The position numbers were made by a program, and so were the translations under genes. Positions 1 to 4,057 of a stretch of DNA of 5,123 nucleotides are shown here, one piece after another; positions within the stretch are counted from its first letter, which is position 1; each line of letters opens with the position of its first letter. Under the pieces are notes generated by a model that was given only the letters and a program-made list of their open reading frames with translations, was not told the origin of the DNA and searched no databases. The stretch comes from an uncultured bacterium (GTDB lineage Bacteria > Cyanobacteriota > Vampirovibrionia > Gastranaerophilales > Gastranaerophilaceae), in contig USGC01000138.1 in NCBI GenBank assembly GCA_900554095.1, positions 1-5,123 on the forward strand, in the 5' to 3' direction.

Positions 1-983
1 GCCTGATTGTCGTTATGCTTTTCAAGTTCTGTTTTTCCGACAATAGCTTGCGCGCCTTTTGTCGCAAAATAACTTCCAATAAGCCCGCATGCAAGACCTA
101 CAACTGCACCGATAGCAGCTCCGACTGGGCCGCCTGTAGAACCTGCCGCTAAACCGATTTTAGCGCCAGCAAAGGCTGCTGCGGCTGTTCCTGCACTATA
201 ACCTGCCACTGCGGAACCTGCAACAAAAAGACTTTTCCCTGTTTGTTTAGCCGCGGCCCGAGCTCCAAGCTGTTTGTAAGTCTGGCCGACTTCAATGGCA
301 TCAGGAGCAAGTGCTGCAAGGGTTAAAATACCTTTGCCTCTTGCAAAATTTGCAGCATTTCTTAATTTCGAAGAATTAGCCAGGGCTGATTTTCCAAGTC
401 CTTTCAACTTGTTCCAGCCTGTTTTATCCTTTATAAAATTTAAAGCTTTGGCAATTTTGCTTGTGGGTTTAAGTGCTCCAGCGGCACTTACTTGCTCAGT
501 GTGAACTTTTAGATTAGCCTCTGCTAGTTTTTTGTTAATTTCTTGGACGGCATCCGCATAATCTTTGCCCGTTTTGTTTTTTGCATTATTTATTGCTTGT
601 CTTACATCACTGTACATGTCTGATTTCAGATGTTTTTGAAGTTCCGCTATGTCTTTAGCTGTCGGGTTTGCCGAAAGTGTCGGACGCGGAGTTGTCGGCG
701 CTTTTGGTAGCCTTTCCGCAAGTGCCTTTAATTCACGGTGTCTTTTCATGTTAAATAAGGTTTCTTGGTTGGTTGCTCCTTTTAGGGCATTAAGTTCAGC
801 AGAATTTGCACTCCAATTTTTGGTGAAATCCCAGCAGGACTTACTCATTTCAAATGCTTTATAGCCGCCTATTGCTAATACTTGCGCCTGTGCATTTTGC
901 ATAGAAGTTTTTTCATCTTCCGGCAAGTTCATTGCGTAGCGCGCAAGCGGTAGCAATTGTGCTTGTGTAATTTCATTTCCCAT
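1..983 (-). CDS. Orphan protein with Gly/Ala-rich hydrophobic region, 3'-truncated by the window edge
   Basis: An open frame reads from ATG at 983 to the window edge with 327 codons visible and no stop. The start is supported by AAAGGA about 6 bases upstream (minus strand). I do not recognise the family. Residues 1-95 are polar and helix-prone, with a Cys-Trp at 50-51. A short Pro/Thr linker (about 92-108) leads to a charged helical stretch (110-165). Residues 180-218 are basic. Residues 219-315 are hydrophobic and very rich in Gly and Ala with GxxxG-like spacing (for example G288, G292, G296, G300, G303), which suggests packed membrane helices. There is no N-terminal signal peptide. Residues 219-250 align without gaps to residues 130-161 of the protein encoded at 1122-1988 (10 of 32 identical, ending in TGK), so the two are probably paralogues. 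Membrane association is inferred; a surface, secreted or membrane-active role is possible but unproven. Confidence 0.85.
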   Translation of the reverse strand, partial: MGNEITQAQLLPLARYAMNLPEDEKTSMQNAQAQVLAIGGYKAFEMSKSCWDFTKNWSANSAELNALKGATNQETLFNMKRHRELKALAERLPKAPTTPRPTLSANPTAKDIAELQKHLKSDMYSDVRQAINNAKNKTGKDYADAVQEINKKLAEANLKVHTEQVSAAGALKPTSKIAKALNFIKDKTGWNKLKGLGKSALANSSKLRNAANFARGKGILTLAALAPDAIEVGQTYKQLGARAAAKQTGKSLFVAGSAVAGYSAGTAAAAFAGAKIGLAAGSTGGPVGAAIGAVVGLACGLIGSYFATKGAQAIVGKTELEKHNDNQ

Positions 984-1055
984 AACTTTTCCTTTAATTT
1001 TCCCCGTGTATATTAATAAAGTATTTTTATAAAATAAAATTGCCCAAAAATTTAA

Positions 1056-1086
1056 AAGTGCTAAGAGAAATTTACTCTTAGCACTT
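1056..1086 (-). terminator. Rho-independent terminator of the 1122-1988 gene
   Basis: Perfect 12-bp inverted repeat AAGTGCTAAGAG / CTCTTAGCACTT with a 7-base loop (1068-1074). On the minus strand it is followed by TTAAATTTTT (1055-1046), an interrupted U tract. It lies about 35 bases past the TAA at 1122-1124 of the upstream gene and about 70 bases before the start at 983. It therefore ends the first transcript and argues against simple co-transcription of the two genes. There is no T tract on the plus-strand side, so it looks one-directional. Confidence 0.8.
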
Positions 1087-1087
1087 C

Positions 1088-1110
1088 AATCCCAAGGGTC
1101 AAGGGGGATT
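1088..1110. repeat. Short inverted repeat AATCCC/GGGATT next to the terminator
   Basis: AATCCC at 1088-1093 is the reverse complement of GGGATT at 1105-1110, with an 11-base loop. It sits between the stop codon at 1122 and the terminator stem at 1056-1086, so the mRNA 3' end could carry two successive hairpins. The stem is short and may be chance. Confidence 0.3.
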
Positions 1111-1121
1111 AGGAGTTAACC

Positions 1122-1988
1122 TTAGGCAATTGTGTTAATTGATTGGGGTAATACTGACGGATCCATATTATTGAAAGCATAGTTTTTATATGCCATTTCG
1201 AGCCGTTGTAAATCATCTTTATTCATAGGAGTTTGTCCGAAAAGATTTGTCATATCTGAAGTATTTAGCATACCTGTTGTGTTAAATGGATTTGCAGCAT
1301 TTTGTGAATTATTATTTGCATTATTTGTCTGAGTTGTTTCTTTTGTAAGTTTTTCTTGCTTAGCAGAGTAGCTTTTGCCTAGTATAAATTCACTAGCCAA
1401 TCCGCCAATAAAGTAACCAACCATGCTTCCGGCCAGAGGACAGAACGGTGTTAAAGCCCCGCCGATTGCACCAAACATTGTGCTTATCCCGATTTTGCCG
1501 GCTGCTTTGCCAGTTTCAATTGCACCTGCAACACAGCCTTCATCTTTTGTTGCTTTAAAAATATTTGGAAGTTCAAATGCAACCATCATCAATGTACCAA
1601 CGAGCGGCATCCTTTTTGTCAGAACTTTTGATGCACTTTTAAACTGCGTCCAAAATTTGCTTAATCCTGTTTTACCAGCGCTGGCTGCTGCGTCGGTGCC
1701 TTCTTTCCAAAACTTTGTAATATCATCAGGTATTGAAGTAAAGGCATCTTTTAGAATTTTCCAGCAACCGCCCTTGCTTTTGCTTGCTTCATAGGTTTTA
1801 TCAAGTGCATTCGTTATTTGCCCGCCGAAGTTTTTAAAATTTACACCTGTCGGACAAAAAGACTTGCCCATAGTGTCAGTAAAAATATCAAACTCTGTGC
1901 CGCAGGCTAATGCTGTGCAAGCCTTGATGTTTTTCCAAACTTTAGGAATATAATAATCAATACCTTGAGACACTGTCATCCCTGACAT
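1122..1988 (-). CDS. Orphan protein with glycine-zipper-like hydrophobic segment and Asn-rich tail
   Basis: A 288-residue protein of unknown family. The ATG at 1988 is favoured because AAGGTAGG lies about 7 bases upstream; a second ATG at 1979 (Met4) is too far from it. There is no signal peptide. The N-terminal part (1-90) is rich in aromatics and contains four of the six cysteines (C24, C29, C45, C75). Residues 93-125 are basic and amphipathic with two FW pairs. Residues 128-145 and 160-203 are hydrophobic; the second stretch has Gly at 161-204 spaced like a glycine zipper (G164, G167, G173, G176, G177, G187, G191, G195, G196). A polar Thr/Asn/Gln-rich linker (217-236) precedes a charged C-terminal helix (256-272). 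Residues 130-161 match the neighbour encoded at 1-983 without gaps. It is followed by its own terminator. I infer a membrane-inserting or membrane-associated protein; its function is unknown. The plus-strand frame at 1423-1794 is its shadow. Confidence 0.85.
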   Translation of the reverse strand: MSGMTVSQGIDYYIPKVWKNIKACTALACGTEFDIFTDTMGKSFCPTGVNFKNFGGQITNALDKTYEASKSKGGCWKILKDAFTSIPDDITKFWKEGTDAAASAGKTGLSKFWTQFKSASKVLTKRMPLVGTLMMVAFELPNIFKATKDEGCVAGAIETGKAAGKIGISTMFGAIGGALTPFCPLAGSMVGYFIGGLASEFILGKSYSAKQEKLTKETTQTNNANNNSQNAANPFNTTGMLNTSDMTNLFGQTPMNKDDLQRLEMAYKNYAFNNMDPSVLPQSINTIA

Positions 1989-2067
1989 TTCAAACCTACC
2001 TTAATTTATACCTAACCTTATATACATAAAAAAATATTCCGTTGTTTTATTGCCAGAAAATATAAAC

Positions 2068-2082
2068 AAGTTTACAAAACTT
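2068..2082. promoter_or_regulatory. Operator-like palindrome AAGTTT-ACA-AAACTT
   Basis: Two perfect 6-base arms (2068-2073 and 2077-2082) flank a 3-base centre in the divergent gap between the genes starting at 1988 (minus) and 2146 (plus). The palindrome abuts a perfect TATAAT at 2083-2088 on the plus strand, so it would fill the -35/-10 spacer of a promoter there. No good -35 hexamer is visible. The arms are AT-rich, so chance remains possible. Confidence 0.3.
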
Positions 2083-2088
2083 TATAAT
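2083..2088 (+). promoter_or_regulatory. Candidate -10 box for the 2146-2400 gene
   Basis: TATAAT matches the sigma70 -10 consensus fully and lies 57 bases before the ATG at 2146. The base stretch 17 bases upstream (ATATAA) is a poor -35, so this call rests on the -10 alone. I saw no convincing promoter for the oppositely directed gene starting at 1988. Confidence 0.3.
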
Positions 2089-2145
2089 CACTTAAACTAT
2101 CCGGCCTGCTGATGATAAAAATTTTTAAAGCAATATTCTAAAAGT

Positions 2146-2400
2146 ATGAAAAAAAGAGATGACGTATATAAAAATCGCGGGCTTCATGAATATGGTAATG
2201 TTGAATTCGCAGATCCTGTAAATGATAAGTATCCGATAGATACACCTGAGCATATTCGTGCGGCTTGGAGTTACTTTCATATGCCGCGAAATTATGACAA
2301 ATATGATACTAAAGATCAAAAAACTATAGAAAACAGAATTATAAAAGCCTGGAAAGAGAAAATTAATCCGCAAGGTCCGCCTGAGGCCCGCAAAGATTAA
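2146..2400 (+). CDS. Small basic protein with KYPIDT..HIRAAWSY motif (DUF6582-like)
   Basis: An 84-residue soluble protein with no signal peptide or membrane segment. The core motif runs KYPIDT (28-33) then HIRAAWSY (36-43), followed by MPRN and a basic helical half ending in AWKEKI and a Gly-Pro-Pro tail. From memory this pattern (PIDT..H.RAAW.Y, then an RI..AWK helix) occurs in small uncharacterised bacterial proteins and at the ends of some phage structural or protease proteins. I associate it with DUF6582 but could not check. The function is unknown. The ATG at 2146 is the only usable start; the upstream Shine-Dalgarno is weak (AAAG-like). The stop at 2398-2400 precedes the promoter of the dehydrogenase gene, so the two are probably separate units. 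The minus-strand frame at 2125-2442 covers the same bases and is a shadow: its translation is an Ile/Phe-rich string without family features. Confidence 0.8.
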   Translation: MKKRDDVYKNRGLHEYGNVEFADPVNDKYPIDTPEHIRAAWSYFHMPRNYDKYDTKDQKTIENRIIKAWKEKINPQGPPEARKD

Positions 2401-2407
2401 AAGTATC

Positions 2408-2436
2408 TTTACAAATTTTTGGCCAAGAGTTATAAT
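2408..2436 (+). promoter_or_regulatory. Sigma70-type promoter of the isocitrate dehydrogenase gene
   Basis: TTTACA (2408-2413, 5 of 6 consensus bases), a 17-base spacer and TATAAT (2431-2436, 6 of 6). The expected transcript start is near 2443, giving a leader of about 25 bases that contains the AAAGGA Shine-Dalgarno at 2454-2459, 8 bases before ATG. The leader is too short for a riboswitch. It begins just after the preceding gene's stop, so icd can be expressed independently. Confidence 0.75.
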
Positions 2437-2467
2437 AATCAAGAGATATTATAAAAGGAATTATAAG

Positions 2468-3460
2468 ATGAGAACGATTACGCTGATTGAGGGAGACGGT
2501 ATTGGGCCGGAAATTTCTAATTCTGTTGTGAAGATTATTGATGCGGCCGGCTTAAAACTTAATTATGACAGACAAACTGCCGGGGCTGATGTTATTGAAA
2601 CCGAAGGCACGCCATTGCCTCAGAGGGTTCTTGACTCGATAAAAAGAAACAAGATTGCACTGAAAGCACCTGTTACTACTCCTATAGGCAAAGGTTTTCG
2701 TTCTGTTAATGTTCAACTGCGTAAAGAACTCGATTTGTTTGCAAACTTAAGGCCCTGCAAAAATCTTCCCGGAATTCAAACACGTTTTGAAAACGTTGAT
2801 ATTGTTGTTGTTCGTGAAAATACAGAGGATTTGTACGCAGGTATTGAAAGACAGGTGGATGAAAATACCGCCGAAAGTATTAAAATAATTACGCGTTGTG
2901 CAAGTGAACGCATTGCAAAATTCGCGTTTGAATATGCGCTTAAAAATGGACGTAATGAAGTTTGTGTGGTTACAAAAGCAAATATAATGAAGTTATCAGA
3001 CGGCTTGTTTTTGAATACATTTCGCGATATTGCCTCAAATTACCCGCAGGTGAAAACGCGTGAAATTCTAGTTGACAATCTTTGCATGCAGCTTGTGCAA
3101 AACCCGTCTCAGTTTGACGTTTTAGTCTTGCCGAACCTTTATGGTGATATTGTTTCGGATCTTTGCGCAGGGTTAATCGGCGGTCTTGGTGTTGCTCAAG
3201 GAGCTAATATCGGCAAGGATTACGCTGTTTTTGAGCCTGTTCATGGCTCTGCCCCTGACATCAAAGGGCAAAACAAAGCAAATCCAACCGCGCTTTTGTT
3301 GTCAGCAGTTGAAATGCTTCGTTTTATAGATGAAAATATTTATGCAGATAAAATTGAGCATGCACTTTTCAAAACCTTAGAACAAGGCAAATGCACCAAT
3401 GACTTGGGCGGAAGTCTTACAACCACTCAATTTACTGACGCAATAATCGAAAATTTGTAA
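2468..3460 (+). CDS. icd: NAD-dependent isocitrate dehydrogenase (isocitrate/isopropylmalate dehydrogenase family)
   Basis: A 330-residue cytosolic enzyme expected to oxidise isocitrate to 2-oxoglutarate and CO2, supplying the carbon skeleton for glutamate. The family fold is evident from the N-terminal EGDGIGPE (8-15). Isocitrate-binding residues can be matched to E. coli Icd: S79, N81, R85, R95, R116, Y123, K170, and the metal-binding D203, D227, D231. The S-x-N-x-x-x-R pattern favours isocitrate over isopropylmalate or homoisocitrate. After HGSAP (259-263) come D264-I265, where NADP enzymes have Lys-Tyr, so NAD is the expected cofactor; this resembles mitochondrial IDH3 and other NAD-type enzymes. 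The length is at the short end for the family but both ends look intact. The ATG is set by AAAGGA 8 bases upstream. The gene has its own promoter and no evident operon partner. The alternatives, LeuB or homoisocitrate dehydrogenase, are less likely on the substrate loop. Confidence 0.88.
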   Translation: MRTITLIEGDGIGPEISNSVVKIIDAAGLKLNYDRQTAGADVIETEGTPLPQRVLDSIKRNKIALKAPVTTPIGKGFRSVNVQLRKELDLFANLRPCKNLPGIQTRFENVDIVVVRENTEDLYAGIERQVDENTAESIKIITRCASERIAKFAFEYALKNGRNEVCVVTKANIMKLSDGLFLNTFRDIASNYPQVKTREILVDNLCMQLVQNPSQFDVLVLPNLYGDIVSDLCAGLIGGLGVAQGANIGKDYAVFEPVHGSAPDIKGQNKANPTALLLSAVEMLRFIDENIYADKIEHALFKTLEQGKCTNDLGGSLTTTQFTDAIIENL

Positions 3461-3462
3461 CT

Positions 3463-3478
3463 AGTCTTAATTAGGACT
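3463..3478. repeat. Small inverted repeat after icd
   Basis: AGTCTTAATTAGGACT is an almost perfect palindrome (one G-T wobble) starting 3 bases after the icd stop. It could form a short 3' hairpin, but the bases after it on the plus strand (TACTTAAGC) are not T-rich, so it is a weak terminator candidate at best. Confidence 0.25.
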
Positions 3479-3578
3479 TACTTAAGCATGATTTCTTCGT
3501 AGGTAAGCCGGCCTTCAAGGTATGGCAGACACCCGTTTATATTTTCACTTCCGTGTTGCTATTCAACCCTTGAACTGC
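3478..3578 (-). pseudogene. Possible decayed C-terminal extension of the 3579-3908 gene
   Basis: The bases beyond the TAA at 3579-3581 still read like protein. The same frame continues AVQGLNSNTEVKI before a second TAA. Near 3540 the coding-like signal moves to another frame that reads INGCLPYLEGRLTYEEIMLK and ends in TAA at 3480-3478. The switch lies in AAAATATAAAC: removing one TA unit would join the two stretches into one frame. A single nonsense change (for example GAA or CAA to TAA) plus a TA slip would explain the region as a lost tail of about 33 residues. No start codon or ribosome site serves it on its own. The peptide resemblance is my judgement, and the region could be non-coding. 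Confidence 0.4.
3514..3574. repeat. Long-range inverted repeat between convergent genes
   Basis: TTCAAGG (3514-3520) is the reverse complement of CCTTGAA (3568-3574). Inside it, GCAGACAC (3525-3532) pairs with GTGTTGC (3553-3559) apart from one bulged G. Together they could form a 61-base hairpin in transcripts from either strand, in the gap between the convergent icd and orphan genes. It has no adjoining T tract, so terminator function is uncertain. It overlaps the proposed decayed coding tail. Confidence 0.35.
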
Positions 3579-3908
3579 TTATTCTGTAAGCCCTAAATCT
3601 CTTAAAAACTTTTCGTTGTCTGCCAATTGTGCAAGCTTTTCATCTTCAAACGGGTCTGTTACGCCGCTTTCAAAAAGTTCCTTGAGCCTTGCCTCATCAG
3701 TATTATCCGCTAAGTCTGATAGCACAAGCTTTGAAAAATTCTTTATATCTTGCTCTTTTTCGTAAATCTTAAGCGCCTTAAGCGAAAGCCCGTCTAAGAA
3801 TTCATTTTTGAGTGTATTGCAGTGTTCAATTGGATTAATCATGCCCTGATTAGCCGCTTTTTTTGATTTTATATTAAATTTTGAGACTAATTTTTTAAAC
3901 ATTTCCAT
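3579..3908 (-). CDS. Small charged orphan protein (possibly C-terminally truncated)
   Basis: A 109-residue protein from the ATG at 3908, family not recognised. It is predicted cytosolic: no signal peptide or membrane segment. The N-terminus is basic (MFKKLVSKFNIKSKK), the middle is helical and charged, and the C-terminal third is acidic with DEARLKELFE and DPFEDEKLAQLADNEK. A longer frame opens at ATG 3923, but GAGGG at 3921-3917 overlaps that codon and lies 8 bases before ATG 3908. The likely -10 boxes (3934-3924) place the transcript start at or after 3923. ATG 3902 is a further alternative. The gene is divergent from serS and convergent with icd. Coding-like sequence continues past its stop (3478-3578), so the present end may be a recent truncation. 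It might also be an intact small protein, since nothing else in it is broken. Confidence 0.65.
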   Translation of the reverse strand: MEMFKKLVSKFNIKSKKAANQGMINPIEHCNTLKNEFLDGLSLKALKIYEKEQDIKNFSKLVLSDLADNTDEARLKELFESGVTDPFEDEKLAQLADNEKFLRDLGLTE

Positions 3909-3928
3909 GCCACATACCCTCATATTAT

Positions 3929-3956
3929 ATTATGCACTATTTTCTGATTTTTGCAA
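3929..3956 (-). promoter_or_regulatory. Candidate promoter of the 3579-3908 gene
   Basis: On the minus strand TTGCAA (3956-3951), a 16-base spacer and CATAAT (3934-3929) form a plausible sigma70 promoter with the start near 3922. That keeps the GAGGG ribosome site in the leader. A perfect TATAAT at 3929-3924 overlaps it but has no good -35 and would start the RNA inside or after the Shine-Dalgarno. Confidence 0.45.
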
Positions 3957-3957
3957 T

Positions 3958-3977
3958 AAATCTAAAGATTTAGATTT
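3958..3977. promoter_or_regulatory. Operator-like inverted repeat AAATCTAAA-GA-TTTAGATTT
   Basis: Two perfect 9-base arms (3958-3966 and 3969-3977) with a 2-base centre lie in the divergent gap. It sits directly next to the -35 of the minus-strand promoter (3951-3956) and 14 bases before the serS -35 (3992). This position and dyad length fit a dimeric regulator site acting on one or both promoters. Alternatively it is a chance AT-rich dyad. Confidence 0.4.
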
Positions 3978-3991
3978 TGGCAATTCTTGTC

Positions 3992-4020
3992 TTGATTATA
4001 ATATTTCTTTAAACTATAAT
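3992..4020 (+). promoter_or_regulatory. Sigma70-type promoter of serS
   Basis: TTGATT (3992-3997), a 17-base spacer and a perfect TATAAT (4015-4020). The start is expected near 4027, leaving a leader of about 31 bases. That is far too short for a T-box, so no tRNA-sensing leader controls serS here. A second TATAAT at 3997-4002 has a weaker -35 (TTTTGG). Confidence 0.6.
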
Positions 4021-4057
4021 ATTTATGCTATAGAAAATAAGTTGAAAGAGGTCTGAA

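Noticed and set aside
295..504. Plus-strand open frame of 69 codons
   Set aside because: Lies opposite the long minus-strand gene 1-983 and has no ribosome site or family features; it is a shadow frame.
649..864. Plus-strand open frame of 71 codons
   Set aside because: Antisense to the same minus-strand gene, with no supporting signals.
1423..1794. Plus-strand open frame of 123 codons
   Set aside because: Fully inside the 1122-1988 minus-strand gene; the minus frame has a ribosome site, a terminator and a probable paralogue.
2125..2442. Minus-strand open frame of 105 codons
   Set aside because: Overlaps the plus-strand motif-bearing gene and the icd promoter; its Ile/Phe-rich translation is typical of an antisense frame in AT-rich DNA.
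3501..3520. GCCGGC and CCTTCAAGG as a short terminator stem
   Set aside because: The local dyads are only 4-6 bases long and have no T tract on either strand.
4021..4057. T-box or riboswitch leader for serS
   Set aside because: The leader after the predicted start is only about 31 bases and has no specifier stem or antiterminator; the whole divergent gap is too short.
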